NCBI RefSeq assembly: GCF_000300535.1
Contig: NZ_AMSH01000012.1
Location: forward strand, 1-64,000
Length of the DNA stretch: 64,000 nucleotides
Reading direction: 5' to 3'
Origin: Bacillus xiamenensis
GTDB lineage: Bacteria > Bacillota > Bacilli > Bacillales > Bacillaceae
This document shows positions 25,170-34,544 of the stretch, piece by piece. Positions within the stretch are counted from its first letter, which is position 1, and every line of letters begins with the position of its first letter. The translations under genes and the position numbers were made by a program. The notes under the pieces were generated by a model that was not told the DNA's origin, did not search any database, and worked only from the letters and a program-made list of their open reading frames with translations.

Positions 25170-26051
25170 ATGCAGCTTCAAGAGTTACATATGCTTGTTG
25201 TCCTAAGTGAAGAATTAAATATGAGAAAGGCATCAGAGCGGCTCTTTGTCTCACAGCCTGCATTATCTCAAAGGCTGCAAACGATCGAAAAGGAATGGGG
25301 AACCAAAATCTTTTTTCGTTCACAAAAAGGACTCACTGTGACTTCAGCAGGTGAACAGATTATTCAATTTGCTAAAGAAGTCACGACGGAGCAGGATCGA
25401 GTGAGGGAGAGAATTGATGAGCTTGAAGGGGAGATTCACGGTACGCTCAAGCTTGCCGTTGCATCCATTATTGGTCAGCACTGGCTGCCAAAGGTATTAA
25501 AGCGGTATGTCGAAAAATATCCAAATGCCAAAGTGTCCCTTGTGACCGGCTGGAGCAGTGAAATGCTCAAAAGCTTGTATGAAGACCATGTGCACATTGG
25601 GATTATTCGCGGAAACCCTGATTGGAAAGGTACAAAGGAATATTTGATGACAGATCATTTATATTTAGTCGATTCTGTGATCAAGGACGTCGATGAGTTA
25701 ATCGAGACAGAACGGCCGTTTATTCAATTTAAAAGCGACAGCACCTATTATCAAGAAATCCAGCACTGGTGGCATCAAAAGTTTAAAGTCTCGCCAAAGC
25801 AGACGATTCTTGTGGACCAAATTGAGACATGTAAACAAATGGCTTATCATGGCATCGGCTACGCCATTTTGCCTTCTGTCACCTTGTATGACCATGAAAA
25901 AAGTGTTCATAAAACACCGCTCGTTGACGTAAATGGAGAACAAATCGGGCGTGACACATGGCTTTTGGGATATGAAGCATCTTTTCAGTTAAAGCAGGTC
26001 CAAGCATTTGTTGGTGTAGTAAAAGAAATGCTTGAAAGCGAGGCTGTGTAA
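25170..26051 (+). CDS. ccpC: LysR-type regulator CcpC
   Basis: 293 residues. N-terminal winged helix (about 1-60, MRKASERLFVSQPALSQRLQTIE) and a periplasmic-binding-like effector domain (about 90-290). B. subtilis CcpC responds to citrate and controls citrate synthase and aconitase genes. The ATG at 25170, 6 nt after AAGGAGG, matches the B. subtilis start better than the GTG two codons upstream. Confidence 0.93.
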   Translation: MQLQELHMLVVLSEELNMRKASERLFVSQPALSQRLQTIEKEWGTKIFFRSQKGLTVTSAGEQIIQFAKEVTTEQDRVRERIDELEGEIHGTLKLAVASIIGQHWLPKVLKRYVEKYPNAKVSLVTGWSSEMLKSLYEDHVHIGIIRGNPDWKGTKEYLMTDHLYLVDSVIKDVDELIETERPFIQFKSDSTYYQEIQHWWHQKFKVSPKQTILVDQIETCKQMAYHGIGYAILPSVTLYDHEKSVHKTPLVDVNGEQIGRDTWLLGYEASFQLKQVQAFVGVVKEMLESEAV

Positions 26052-26098
26052 GTACCTTCTGAAAGACGTCGATAATCAAACGTACTGGCCTGAATTGA

Positions 26099-26578
26099 AT
26101 GTTGAATAGATTTGGCTGGTTATCATTCTACGAAAAGAAAGCAGATCACATGATGAGAAATAAACAAAGCAAGAAGATCGACATACCGAAGTGGGGAAAA
26201 TATTTACGAGGGAGATGGTGTGAACGTTTTGCAAGCCATCTTTCATTAGAAGAACAAAAAGAGATTGGGATGGATGGTTTTCTATGGCACCTATGCAGCT
26301 GGGAAAAGGTTGAGTGCCTTGAAAAAGATGAAGCGATCAACGCATTTCTTCATCAAACAAAGCATAAATGTACCATTTTTTATCAATTTGTGGATGAAGC
26401 ATATCTTTTTGAAAACGCTAGTGCACTCTCAATGAATGATGTACCGTATAAAAAGGATGATATGGATTACACCGATATGTATGTCATGGATTGGGATGAA
26501 CACTGGACATTTGTGATGACGCACGAAACCGCTTGTGGTCCATATTTTATTCAGACACATAAAACGAGTGAATCATAA
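26099..26578 (+). CDS. DUF4275-like hypothetical protein
   Basis: 159 residues from ATG 26099, soluble. The block WCERFASHLSLEEQKEIGMDGFLWHLCSWEKVECL resembles the DUF4275 family, known mainly from Bacillus and without function. No good RBS is seen at 26099; an internal ATG at 26150 (MMRNKQ) could be the start. It ends before a terminator. Not between ccpC and ykuN in B. subtilis. Confidence 0.65.
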   Translation: MLNRFGWLSFYEKKADHMMRNKQSKKIDIPKWGKYLRGRWCERFASHLSLEEQKEIGMDGFLWHLCSWEKVECLEKDEAINAFLHQTKHKCTIFYQFVDEAYLFENASALSMNDVPYKKDDMDYTDMYVMDWDEHWTFVMTHETACGPYFIQTHKTSES

Positions 26579-26602
26579 AGCAATGAAATCTTGATCATTT
26601 GA

Positions 26603-26637
26603 GAACCGCCTTCCAATTGGAATGAGCGGTTTTTTTG
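26603..26637 (+). terminator. Terminator after the DUF4275-like gene
   Basis: AACCGCCTTCC / GGAATGAGCGGTT hairpin followed by seven T. Confidence 0.8.
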
Positions 26638-26686
26638 TGGATTATTGTGATGTGAAACAATGTCTTTTCATAAAAACATTTGACAA

Positions 26687-26738
26687 TGAAAATCATTATC
26701 ATTTAAAGTGTACATATAATAATTGAAAATGATTATCA
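26687..26738 (+). promoter_or_regulatory. Two Fur boxes upstream of ykuNOP
   Basis: TGAAAATCATTATCA (26687-26701) and TGAAAATGATTATCA (26724-26738) each match the 7-1-7 Fur box in 14 of 15 positions. They lie 22-75 bp before the ykuN ATG. In B. subtilis ykuNOP is Fur-controlled. Confidence 0.9.
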
Positions 26739-26759
26739 TTTAGATGAGGTGACCAATAG

Positions 26760-27236
26760 ATGAAAGCACTAATTGCATTTGCGAGTATGTCTGGCAATAC
26801 GGAAGATATAGCAGCGATCTTAAAACAAACGCTTGAAGGAAAAGGGATAGAAACAGAGATGATGGAATTTGACGATACGAGCGCAGAAGATCTTTCTTCA
26901 TACGATTATGTATTGATCGGCTCTTACACATGGGGTGATGGTGATTTGCCTTATGAAGCTGAGGATTTTTATGAAGAGGTCTCAACTCTTGAACTTAGTG
27001 GCATCAAAGCGGCGGTATTTGGATCAGGTGATTACAGTTATCCGAAGTTTTGCGAGGCTGTCCATACATTCCATGACATGCTGAAATCAACAGGTGCATC
27101 CGTATTTCCTGAAACATTGAAAATGGAACTTGCGCCAGATACAGATGAGGATGTGGCGTGCTGCGAGGAGTTTGCAACGAGTTTCTTAACGTGGGCAGCT
27201 TTGTCTGAGAAAAGAGCTGAACATCATGTTTCATAA
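26760..27236 (+). CDS. ykuN: Flavodoxin YkuN
   Basis: 158-residue FMN protein. Phosphate-binding loop FASMSGNTE at the N-terminus, then YTWGDGDLP and FGSGDYSYPKFC, the two FMN isoalloxazine loops. It replaces ferredoxin as electron donor (for example to fatty acid desaturase or cytochrome P450) under iron limitation. ATG after ATGAGGTG. Overlaps ykuO by 11 nt, so the three genes form one transcript. Confidence 0.93.
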   Translation: MKALIAFASMSGNTEDIAAILKQTLEGKGIETEMMEFDDTSAEDLSSYDYVLIGSYTWGDGDLPYEAEDFYEEVSTLELSGIKAAVFGSGDYSYPKFCEAVHTFHDMLKSTGASVFPETLKMELAPDTDEDVACCEEFATSFLTWAALSEKRAEHHVS

Positions 27237-28119
27237 AGGTGCAACGGCCGTTGCTGCATCTAAAAGTGGCGGATACTTTGTAGCGGTCAAACGAGAAGGT
27301 ATTTTTCACTACAGTGTTGAGAGCGGCTGGCAGCAACTGTTTAAGCTCAAGCATAAAATCCACGCCATTAGCTATATTGGTCCTTATTTGTTTGGTGTTG
27401 GTGAAAATGGAACAGTCATCCGATCAGGAGATGAGGGCAATACATGGGCGATATCATCATTTCCAACAAATGCAGTCGTTTGGTCTATTACAGGGCGCAA
27501 AGATGGTTTTGTGTTTGCACACGGAAAGCACAGCATTTATGTGTCAACTGATTTCGGGATTTCCTGGGAAATTATGAAGCCATTTGCTCATGTGAATCAG
27601 CCTCCAGTGATTCGTTCGTTATGTATAGCAGGTGATCACCTTTATATTGGAACGCAGATTCATGAGGTGCACGGAGGCATATGGGTGTATGACTTGCAGA
27701 GTGAACAGGTTTTTCTGCTAAACAGAGAAGAGCACCGAATGACAGCGTCTATGCTGTTTTGTCAGAAGCATCTTCTTGTCTGTGCATTAGGCTCTAAAAA
27801 AGGCAAAAAAGGATCTGTTCAAATTTTAGACTTACATACAAATGTTCTTCATGATATTCAATCACAAGCCTTTGCTAGAGAGGAATCATTTTTGGATGTG
27901 TCAGAGGATAATGGCATCATTTATGTGACTACCTCACAGGACGAACACGGATATTCTAAAGTGTATCAGCTCGATATAGAGCAAAAAGAGCTCAAATGGT
28001 TTGACACGATCAAAGGACACGGTTTTCGTGTCGCCAATCAAAAAGAAAATTTTTTCTGTGCAGGATTATATGAAAGTAAGTTTGTCAGGCCTTATGAGGA
28101 GCCTGCGCTGATTCATTAA
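27226..28119 (+). CDS. ykuO: YkuO, conserved protein of the flavodoxin operon
   Basis: 297 residues with a repetitive beta-propeller look: recurrent V-x-x-SGDEGNTW, ISTDFGISWE and GDHLYIGTQ motifs resemble photosystem stability factor/sialidase-type (BNR) blades. No export signal, so cytosolic. Sandwiched between two flavodoxins with an 11-nt overlap at the start. Function unknown; co-regulation by Fur suggests a role in iron starvation. Confidence 0.88.
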   Translation: MFHKGATAVAASKSGGYFVAVKREGIFHYSVESGWQQLFKLKHKIHAISYIGPYLFGVGENGTVIRSGDEGNTWAISSFPTNAVVWSITGRKDGFVFAHGKHSIYVSTDFGISWEIMKPFAHVNQPPVIRSLCIAGDHLYIGTQIHEVHGGIWVYDLQSEQVFLLNREEHRMTASMLFCQKHLLVCALGSKKGKKGSVQILDLHTNVLHDIQSQAFAREESFLDVSEDNGIIYVTTSQDEHGYSKVYQLDIEQKELKWFDTIKGHGFRVANQKENFFCAGLYESKFVRPYEEPALIH

Positions 28120-28135
28120 TAAGGAGGAAGAAAAA

Positions 28136-28594
28136 GTGACGGAAAAGGTTTTATTGGTGTATGCCACGATGTCAGGAAATACAGAAGCAATGGCTGATTT
28201 AATTGAAAAGGGATTAACGGAAGCAGGAGCTAGCGTGGACCGGCATGAAGCGATGGATATTGATGCTGAACTTCTTCAGGATTACTCGTACATTATGTTA
28301 GGTGCATATACATGGGGAGATGGTGATCTTCCAGATGATTTTATTGATTTATATGAAGAAATGGATGAGCTGGATTTGACGGGTAAAGCATTCGCAGTAT
28401 TCGGTTCTGGAGATACATCATATGAACATTTCTGCGGAGCTGTTGACTTAATTGAAGAAAAGGTAAAGGAGTTAGGCGGTGAAATTGTCCTCCCATCCGT
28501 AAAAATTGAGCTGAATCCAGAAGGAGAGGAAGAAGAGGAACTGATTTCTTTTGGCAAACAATTTGTTCTTCTTCACCAGCAAGAAGCGGGATAA
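28136..28594 (+). CDS. ykuP: Flavodoxin YkuP
   Basis: 152-residue second flavodoxin: [10 protein letters not shown] phosphate loop, [11 protein letters not shown] and [12 protein letters not shown]. More acidic than YkuN at the C-terminus (EGEEEEEL). GTG start behind AAGGAGG. Last gene of the Fur-controlled operon; a short GC hairpin follows. Confidence 0.93.
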   Translation: MTEKVLLVYATMSGNTEAMADLIEKGLTEAGASVDRHEAMDIDAELLQDYSYIMLGAYTWGDGDLPDDFIDLYEEMDELDLTGKAFAVFGSGDTSYEHFCGAVDLIEEKVKELGGEIVLPSVKIELNPEGEEEEELISFGKQFVLLHQQEAG

Positions 28595-28612
28595 TGGAGC
28601 CCGCTTGTTTTA
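28584..28612 (+). terminator. ykuP terminator
   Basis: AAGCGGG/CCCGCTT hairpin then GTTTTATTT. Confidence 0.6.
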
Positions 28613-28703
28613 TTTGCCAATATGGAGACGATTCTTTCACTTGTCATTAAAACTCTCCTTTGATACAGTAATGAAGTATAAATTAAGAGGAGGACATACA
28701 TAC

Positions 28704-29414
28704 ATGAAACAAATGGATGCGAATGAAATTATTTCATTTATTCAAAATAGTACAAAATCAACACCTGTTAAAGTCTATATCAAAGGGGACTTAGAAGGTA
28801 TTGAATTTGGTGAACATGCAAAAACATTCATCACAGGTAGCACAGGTGTTGTCTTCGGTGAGTGGAGCGAAATTCAAGTAGCTCTAGAATCAAACAAAGA
28901 CAAAATTGAAGATGTTGTTGTGGAAAATGACCGCCGCAACTCTGCGATTCCTATGTTAGATTTAAAAAATATTAAAGCACGTATTGAACCAGGTGCCATC
29001 ATTCGTGATCAAGTTGAGATCGGTGATAATGCCGTCATCATGATGGGTGCATCTATTAACATCGGTTCAGTCATCGGAGAAGGTACGATGATTGATATGA
29101 ACGTGGTTCTTGGCGGTCGTGCGACAGTAGGTAAGAACTGTCATATCGGTGCTGGATCTGTTCTTGCAGGTGTCATTGAGCCACCTTCTGCTAAACCAGT
29201 TGTCGTAGAAGATGACGTTGTCATCGGTGCGAACGCTGTTGTTTTAGAAGGTGTGACAATTGGAAAAGGTGCGGTTGTAGCAGCTGGTGCGATCGTTGTA
29301 AATGATGTGGAGCCTTACACAGTTGTAGCAGGAACACCTGCAAAGAAAATCAAAGACATTGATGAAAAAACAAAAGGTAAGACTGAAATCAAACAAGAAC
29401 TGCGTCAGCTTTAA
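28704..29414 (+). CDS. dapH: Tetrahydrodipicolinate N-acetyltransferase DapH
   Basis: 236 residues. It acetylates tetrahydrodipicolinate with acetyl-CoA, first step of the acetylase branch to diaminopimelate. The left-handed beta-helix of hexapeptide repeats (IEPGAII.. [19 protein letters not shown]) fills about residues 90-210. The ATG at 28704, after AGAGGAGG, is the start; the longer open frame runs back into ykuP without an RBS. Works with PatA (5.4 kb) and DapL. Confidence 0.94.
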   Translation: MKQMDANEIISFIQNSTKSTPVKVYIKGDLEGIEFGEHAKTFITGSTGVVFGEWSEIQVALESNKDKIEDVVVENDRRNSAIPMLDLKNIKARIEPGAIIRDQVEIGDNAVIMMGASINIGSVIGEGTMIDMNVVLGGRATVGKNCHIGAGSVLAGVIEPPSAKPVVVEDDVVIGANAVVLEGVTIGKGAVVAAGAIVVNDVEPYTVVAGTPAKKIKDIDEKTKGKTEIKQELRQL

Positions 29415-29440
29415 TTTTTACCATTCGCAGCTGAAGACAT

Positions 29441-29465
29441 AGACGTGGATGATGTATCCACGTCT
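29441..29465 (+). terminator. Hairpin between dapH and dapL
   Basis: 10-bp perfect stem AGACGTGGAT/ATCCACGTCT, loop 5 nt, weak T tail. It may attenuate or process the dapH-dapL transcript. Confidence 0.6.
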
Positions 29466-29490
29466 TATTCGTATAGAGGAAAGGAAGCGA

Positions 29491-30627
29491 GTGCACTTGT
29501 TAAATCTTGAGCAATTAATATCCATTCGAAGAGATTTGCACCAAATTCCTGAGCTTGGTTTCCAAGAGTTCAAAACACAAGCTTATCTCATTGAGCATCT
29601 CAAATCGTATCCAAAAGATCGAATTGACATGGAAACATGGCGGACTGGACTCTTTGTGAAAGTGAAGGGGACAAACCCAGCGCGCGTATTTGCTTATCGC
29701 GCAGATATGGACGGCCTGTCTATTCCAGAGGAAACTGGCTATTCATTTCAATCTGTACATGAGGGGAAAATGCATGCGTGTGGACATGATTTTCATATGA
29801 CCATTGCCCTTGGTATCATTGATTATTTTGTTCATCACCCAATCAAAGAAGATATACTCTTTCTTTTTCAACCGGCAGAAGAAGGACCTGGCGGAGCTGA
29901 ACCGATGCTTGCAAGTGATGTCTTGAAAAAATGGACGCCAGACTTTATTACAGCGCTGCATATTGCACCTGAATATCCAGTCGGAACGATTGCAACAAAA
30001 CCGGGTCTACTATTTGCCAATACGAGTGAACTAGTGATTGATTTAGAAGGAAAAGGCGGACATGCCGCTTATCCTCATTTAGCGAACGATATGGTTGTGG
30101 CAGCAAGTGCACTTGTAGGCCAGCTGCAATCTGTCATTTCACGTAATGTGGATCCTCTAGATAGTGCAGTGATTACAATCGGCACAATTTCAGGAGGAAC
30201 CGCTCAAAACATCATTGCACAACACGCGAAACTGGATGGAACCATTCGCACGCTCTCACCAGAGTCGATGGAAAAGGTGAGAAAACGAATTGAAGCACTA
30301 GCAAAAGGAATTGAGATAGGCTACGAATGCAAAGCAACAGTCAGTTACCCTTCATCCTATTACGAAGTGGACAATTCAAAGGATATGACAGAAGAATTTA
30401 TGTCATATGTCGCCGAAGAAGGACTTGCGAATGTGATTGAATGCAGAGAAGCCATGACAGGAGAAGATTTTGGCTACATGCTGAAAAAATACCCTGGATT
30501 CATGTTTTGGTTAGGGGTAGATTCACCTTATGGGCTGCATCATGCAAAGCTGACACCTGATGAAAAGGCTATTGAAACGGCTGTGAATGTCATGACGGCC
30601 TATTTCAAAAAGCAAGCGGGTGAATGA
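29491..30627 (+). CDS. dapL: N-acetyldiaminopimelate deacetylase DapL (YkuR)
   Basis: About 378-residue M20 amidohydrolase that removes acetate from N-acetyl-LL-diaminopimelate. Metal motifs: [20 protein letters not shown] and the C-terminal H in GLHHAKL. GTG at 29491 follows AAAGGAAG; a TTG two codons downstream is an alternative. An earlier ATG gives a longer frame without an RBS. Overlaps no gene; ykuS follows 50 bp later. Confidence 0.92.
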   Translation: MHLLNLEQLISIRRDLHQIPELGFQEFKTQAYLIEHLKSYPKDRIDMETWRTGLFVKVKGTNPARVFAYRADMDGLSIPEETGYSFQSVHEGKMHACGHDFHMTIALGIIDYFVHHPIKEDILFLFQPAEEGPGGAEPMLASDVLKKWTPDFITALHIAPEYPVGTIATKPGLLFANTSELVIDLEGKGGHAAYPHLANDMVVAASALVGQLQSVISRNVDPLDSAVITIGTISGGTAQNIIAQHAKLDGTIRTLSPESMEKVRKRIEALAKGIEIGYECKATVSYPSSYYEVDNSKDMTEEFMSYVAEEGLANVIECREAMTGEDFGYMLKKYPGFMFWLGVDSPYGLHHAKLTPDEKAIETAVNVMTAYFKKQAGE

Positions 30628-30677
30628 ATAATCGAGCCACCTCCTGTACACCTTATGAACAGGAGGTGTTCTTGATT

Positions 30678-30920
30678 ATGACAAGAATTGGTGTAGAACC
30701 ATCTTTATCCGATGTGGAAGAACTTTTGAAGCAAAAAGGGTATGATGTCGTACGTATTCAAAATGAACAGCAAATGGATCAGTGTGACTGCTATGTGGTC
30801 ACTGGACTAGATTCAAATGTTCTTGGCATTTCAGACACAACGACAAAGGCATCTGTCATTACAGCGTCAGGTATGACAGCTGATGAAATTTGTCAAGAAG
30901 TAAAACAGCGTGTTCAATAA
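30678..30920 (+). CDS. ykuS: UPF0180 protein YkuS
   Basis: 80 residues, start ATG 30678 behind AGGAGGTG. Family pattern: IGVEPSLSDVEELLKQKGYDVV, CDCYVVTGLDSNVLGI, TADEICQEV. Function unknown. The two adjacent Cys at about 36 and 38 are shared with the B. subtilis protein. Confidence 0.88.
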   Translation: MTRIGVEPSLSDVEELLKQKGYDVVRIQNEQQMDQCDCYVVTGLDSNVLGISDTTTKASVITASGMTADEICQEVKQRVQ

Positions 30921-30925
30921 AACAC

Positions 30926-30962
30926 AAAAAGAACCGGGAGATTATGATCCTGGTTCTTTTTG
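30926..30962. terminator. Bidirectional terminator ykuS/ykuT
   Basis: AAAAAGAACC-GG / CC-GGTTCTTTTT hairpin with A and T runs on both sides of the stem, between converging genes. Confidence 0.85.
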
Positions 30963-31751
30963 CTCTTTTTCTAGATCGAGTACTTCTTTCATTTTTTTGC
31001 GCAAGATTCGTTCTACCCGCCATTGCTCCATTGTTTCAGTTTTCGCAATGATACGCAGCACGAGAGAAGAGGAACCGAATGCTTCCACTCCAACAACTTG
31101 AGGTCCTTCGATGATTTGAGGTGTTTCTTCCCGCACTTCATCACAGGCTGCTTGCAAGGTTGTGATCATCTGATCCACATTCTCATCTGGAGATAATTCG
31201 ATATCAACGAGTGCCTGCATCGTTCCCCTTGAATGATTGCTTACATTGAGTATACTTCGATTTGGAATGAAATGAAGAGTACCATCAAAGCTTCTTAGCT
31301 GCGTTGTTCTAAGTCCGATTTGTTCTACGATCCCATCAAAGCCTGCAACCGTAATATACTCGCCGACATCAAATTGTTTTTCTAACAGAATAAAAAATCC
31401 AGTCACAATATCACTGACTAATCCCTGTGCGCCAAATCCAATCGCAAGTCCAATGACACCTGCGCCAGCTAGTAAAGCGGTTGGATTATAATGAAATAGG
31501 TCAAGGATCATGACAACTAGAATAAAAATCAATAAGTAGGCGAAGATATTTAACGTAAGACTTTGCAGTGTCTGAGCTCTTGATAAAGAGACGTCATGCT
31601 TGTTAGAGAATTTTTCGTAGGCGCGCTTAATCATCTTGTTTCCTACGGCTCTTACGACAAAATAAATCACAAAAATAGCGATTAATTTTAACAAAATCAT
31701 ACTGCTATTGAGGATGATGGAAATCCAATCTACTTGTTCAAATGCTTTCAT
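30942..31751 (-). CDS. ykuT: MscS-type mechanosensitive channel YkuT
   Basis: 269 residues. Three membrane segments (about 12-38, 60-85, 90-115), the pore helix [25 protein letters not shown], then a beta domain [25 protein letters not shown] and a C-terminal alpha-beta domain. Releases small solutes on osmotic downshock. The ATG at 31751 has AAAGG upstream; a TTG three codons earlier is possible. Confidence 0.92.
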   Translation of the reverse strand: MKAFEQVDWISIILNSSMILLKLIAIFVIYFVVRAVGNKMIKRAYEKFSNKHDVSLSRAQTLQSLTLNIFAYLLIFILVVMILDLFHYNPTALLAGAGVIGLAIGFGAQGLVSDIVTGFFILLEKQFDVGEYITVAGFDGIVEQIGLRTTQLRSFDGTLHFIPNRSILNVSNHSRGTMQALVDIELSPDENVDQMITTLQAACDEVREETPQIIEGPQVVGVEAFGSSSLVLRIIAKTETMEQWRVERILRKKMKEVLDLEKEQKEPGS

Positions 31752-31887
31752 GATTTTCAAAACCTTTCTATGTATGCGCTAAAAGAGAAGCTAATCATTT
31801 GTTCCCTTATGCAAGTCATGTTAAACTTTTATTAGTTGCAGCGATAGATTGTGACAGGGCGTTAATTAAATTTATTATTAATTAATA

Positions 31888-31916
31888 TTGACTAAAAATC
31901 GCTTAAGTATTATAAT
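31888..31916 (+). promoter_or_regulatory. Sigma-A promoter of ykuU
   Basis: TTGACT, 17 bp, TATAAT. It lies about 108 bp upstream of the ykuU start. Confidence 0.82.
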
Positions 31917-31939
31917 TATGTTTGTGAAGTTATTAACTA

Positions 31940-31968
31940 AATGAGAATTCAACCTTTTGATTCTCATT
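31940..31968 (+). promoter_or_regulatory. Hairpin in the ykuU leader
   Basis: Perfect 9-bp stem AATGAGAAT/ATTCTCATT with an 11-nt loop in the untranslated leader between the promoter and the ykuU RBS. Weak T tail, so a stability element or attenuator are both possible. Confidence 0.55.
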
Positions 31969-32023
31969 TTATATACAGCTAAGAAGTCTGTATAAAGATA
32001 TTATTTTATGGAGGGATTTACAT

Positions 32024-32566
32024 ATGGCAGAGCGTTTTGTAGGAAAACAAGCTCCACGTTTTGAAATGGAAGCAGTACTTGCTAACAAGGAATTTGGTAA
32101 AGTTAGTTTAGAGGAAAACATGAAGAATGACAAATGGACAGTTCTTTTCTTCTATCCAATGGATTTCACATTTGTTTGCCCAACTGAAATTACAGCAATG
32201 AGCGATCGTTATGATGAGTTCGAAGACTTAGATGCAGAAATCATTGGTGTATCTACTGATACAATTCATACGCATTTAGCTTGGATCAACACAGATCGTA
32301 AAGACAATGGTCTTGGTCAATTAAAATACCCGCTAGCTGCTGACACAAACCACACAGTATCTAGAGAATACGGTGTTTTAATTGAAGAAGAAGGAATCGC
32401 ACTTCGCGGTCTATTCATTATTAACCCAGAAGGCGAACTTCAATACCAAACAGTATTCCACAACAATATCGGTCGTGATGTAGATGAGACATTACGTGTT
32501 CTTCAAGCATTACAAACTGGTGGACTTTGCCCAGCGAACTGGAAACCTGGTCAAAAAACACTTTAA
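32024..32566 (+). CDS. ykuU: 2-Cys peroxiredoxin YkuU
   Basis: 180-residue typical 2-Cys Prx (AhpC/TSA family). Peroxidatic Cys in DFTFVCPTE (C52), resolving Cys in GGLCPANW (C169). Reduces peroxides with a thioredoxin-like partner; the neighbouring ykuV encodes such a partner. ATG after GGAGGG. Its last codons and stop are included in a 114-bp tandem duplication downstream. Confidence 0.94.
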   Translation: MAERFVGKQAPRFEMEAVLANKEFGKVSLEENMKNDKWTVLFFYPMDFTFVCPTEITAMSDRYDEFEDLDAEIIGVSTDTIHTHLAWINTDRKDNGLGQLKYPLAADTNHTVSREYGVLIEEEGIALRGLFIINPEGELQYQTVFHNNIGRDVDETLRVLQALQTGGLCPANWKPGQKTL

Positions 32567-32757
32567 TTGATAGCTGAAGAAACAGAAGGGTCTAACTGAT
32601 GTTAGACCTCAGATTGTTGACAAAGGGCTAAAATGATATTAATCTTTGCCATTTGTATCTTTTTATTTTTTTTACTTTAATTGATAGCTGAAGAAACAGA
32701 AGGGTCTAACTGATGTTAGACCTCAGATTGTTGACAAAGGGCTAAAATGATCTTAAT
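32560..32757 (+). repeat. Tandem duplication of the ykuU 3' end and terminator region
   Basis: Bases 32560-32643 recur at 32674-32757 (84 bp, one mismatch, period 114 bp). Each copy has the end and stop of ykuU and the palindrome GGTCTAAC-TGAT-GTTAGACC. The second copy is followed by a perfect 17-bp stem (GACAAAGGGCTAAAAT with its complement, to about 32771) and T-rich tail, a strong terminator. The first copy forms only an imperfect version. Confidence 0.85.
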
Positions 32758-32778
32758 TTTAGCCCTTTGTCTTCTTTT

Positions 32779-32899
32779 CAGCGTGACCTGAAAACCTTTG
32801 CAGTCTAGGAAGGACGAGTACCGGAGCGGAGCGAATTTGACATTCGTGAGCACCTGCACGCAGGACTGACAAAGAATGCGAGGGTTTGTCTACACGCTG
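32779..32899. repeat. Structured intergenic element between palindrome copies
   Basis: 121 bp closed by CAGCGTG (32779-32785) and CACGCTG (32893-32899), then an 11-bp helix 32792-32802 with 32877-32887 (two G-U), then an inner hairpin GCGAAT/ATTCGT. It is GC-richer than its surroundings, has no ORF, and stands between the second and third copies of the GGTCTAAC palindrome. It looks like a folded RNA or a small mobile intergenic repeat. Confidence 0.6.
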
Positions 32900-32900
32900 G

Positions 32901-32925
32901 GGTCTAACTGATGTTAGACCTTTTT
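32901..32925 (+). terminator. Palindrome-derived terminator before ykuV
   Basis: Third copy of GGTCTAAC-TGAT-GTTAGACC, here followed by five T, which gives a textbook terminator 36 bp before ykuV. Confidence 0.75.
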
Positions 32926-32960
32926 GTTTCGACACATACAATGGATGGAGGCGCTTCAAA

Positions 32961-33419
32961 ATGAAATTACGTCAACCGATGCCAGAACTAACTGGTGCAA
33001 AAGAATGGTTAAATGGAGAAGTAACGAGAGAAGAATTGATTGGTGATAAACCAACATTGATCCACTTCTGGTCAGTTAGCTGTCATCTTTGTAAAGAGGC
33101 GATGCCGCAAGTGAATCAATTCCGTGATCAATACAAGGATCAACTAAACGTTGTCGCAGTTCATATGCCGCGTTCAGAGGATGATCTAGATCTAGATAAA
33201 ATCAAAGAGGTCGCACAGGAGCATGAAATCACACAGCCTATCTTTGTGGACAGTGAACATAAACTAACAGAAGCATTTGAAAACGAATATGTACCAGCTT
33301 ATTATGTATTTGATAAAACAGGTGCTTTACGTCACTTCCAAGCTGGCGGAAGCGGTATGAAAATGCTTGAAAAACGTGTCAACCGAGTTCTTTCTGAGTC
33401 TGAAAAGGCTGCAGAATAG
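32961..33419 (+). CDS. ykuV: Thiol-disulfide oxidoreductase YkuV
   Basis: 152-residue thioredoxin-fold (TlpA/ResA-like) protein without signal peptide. Active site W-S-V-S-C-H-L-C (C41, C44) and cis-Pro at VPAYYVF. B. subtilis YkuV is a thioredoxin-like reductant. The ATG at 32961 follows GGAGGCG. A terminator stands between it and ykuU, so it probably has its own promoter or depends on read-through. Confidence 0.92.
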   Translation: MKLRQPMPELTGAKEWLNGEVTREELIGDKPTLIHFWSVSCHLCKEAMPQVNQFRDQYKDQLNVVAVHMPRSEDDLDLDKIKEVAQEHEITQPIFVDSEHKLTEAFENEYVPAYYVFDKTGALRHFQAGGSGMKMLEKRVNRVLSESEKAAE

Positions 33420-33900
33420 GCTTTCCCTCCATGATTGGGGGTTTTTTCATGGGAAAAACAGGAGACATATGAGACTGGACGAATGTGATTGTATCTGTTC
33501 TTCCTAGGAAAAGAGAAAATGAGGGACGCCATTAAAAAATATTCCCTTAATAAAAAAGGTATATTGACCTATTTACATTTTTGTTTTGAAATGAAGATGT
33601 AAAAATTTTAACTTTTTACGATTCAGAACGTTTTTGCACAAAAGAAATTTCAGTTTGATAAATAACTATATAAATCAAGTAGTTTAAGTGTTTATTCAAA
33701 TTTTTTACAATTTTTTAGTGTTTGTCAAAAGCCTACAGTGGCAATGAAATGGGTGCCGATTTTTCTTCTTTGGCAAAATTTTAGTTGAAAATACCTATCT
33801 GATAGCAAACTGTAAAACGATAAAAAAATAGTTGATAAAATTAGTTTTCTAATCTAATATTTACTATAGAATATTTTTTATATGATGAGGGGGAAGTCCA
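33420..33900. other. AT-rich rok upstream region
   Basis: 481 bp. It starts with the ykuV terminator (CCCTCC/GGGGG, 33424-33448), then is extremely AT-rich with many A/T tracts up to the rok RBS. Such DNA is itself a preferred binding target of Rok and AbrB, and B. subtilis rok has a long regulated leader. No ORF is supported. Confidence 0.5.
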
Positions 33901-34482
33901 TTGTTTAATGAGAGGGAAGCGTTACGTTTACGATTGGAACAATTAAACGAAGCAGAAGTAAAGGTCATCCGTGAATATCAAATTGAACGAGATGCGATTT
34001 ATGCAAAATTAAGAGAATTAGACCGTCAAGGGACAGGTCTAGTAACAGATACAAAAAAAGAAGTGCGTACAGAGAGAAAACCGGATTCATTACCTGTATT
34101 AGCTGAGCTTGCTGCACAAGAAATGAGAAGCTACCAGCAGCCTTCGCAATCGCAATCAACTGTTACATCATCTTTAGGAACAGGTCAGCTAAATGGTGCA
34201 CCTGTAGGTATTCCTGAAGGATCTACAAGACGAAGAAGAGGCACAGCTCGACCTGGTTCAAAGGCAGCTAAGCTTCGTGAAGCTGCGATCAAAACGTTAA
34301 AGCGACATAATGCGGCGATTAAAAGCTCAGAGCTTCAAAAAGAGATTGAAAAAGAGAGCGGTCTTGAAATTCCAAATATGACAACGTTTATGCAAAGCTT
34401 AATTAAAATGTACCCTGAAGTGAAGAAGCCTTATCGCGGACAGTATATTTTAGAAGGCGACATTCAAACAGAAGACGAATAA
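33901..34482 (+). CDS. rok: Nucleoid-associated repressor Rok
   Basis: 193 residues. N-terminal coiled-coil oligomerisation domain (about 1-45, ALRLRLEQLNEAEVKVIREY), a Gln/Ser-rich neutral linker (about 60-110), and a C-terminal winged helix (about 115-185) that reads AT-rich DNA. It silences comK and foreign AT-rich genes. TTG start behind GAGGGGGAAG. A short paralogue lies at 39726-40103. Confidence 0.95.
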   Translation: MFNEREALRLRLEQLNEAEVKVIREYQIERDAIYAKLRELDRQGTGLVTDTKKEVRTERKPDSLPVLAELAAQEMRSYQQPSQSQSTVTSSLGTGQLNGAPVGIPEGSTRRRRGTARPGSKAAKLREAAIKTLKRHNAAIKSSELQKEIEKESGLEIPNMTTFMQSLIKMYPEVKKPYRGQYILEGDIQTEDE

Positions 34483-34483
34483 A

Positions 34484-34525
34484 TAAAAAAGAAACTGCTG
34501 AGCGTAAACGCCAGCAGTTTTTTCT
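34484..34525. terminator. rok terminator
   Basis: AAACTGCTG-GCG/CGC-CAGCAGTTT stem with T runs on both strands, between converging rok and yknT. Confidence 0.8.
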
Positions 34526-34544
34526 TTCTTATATCAAGAACGGA

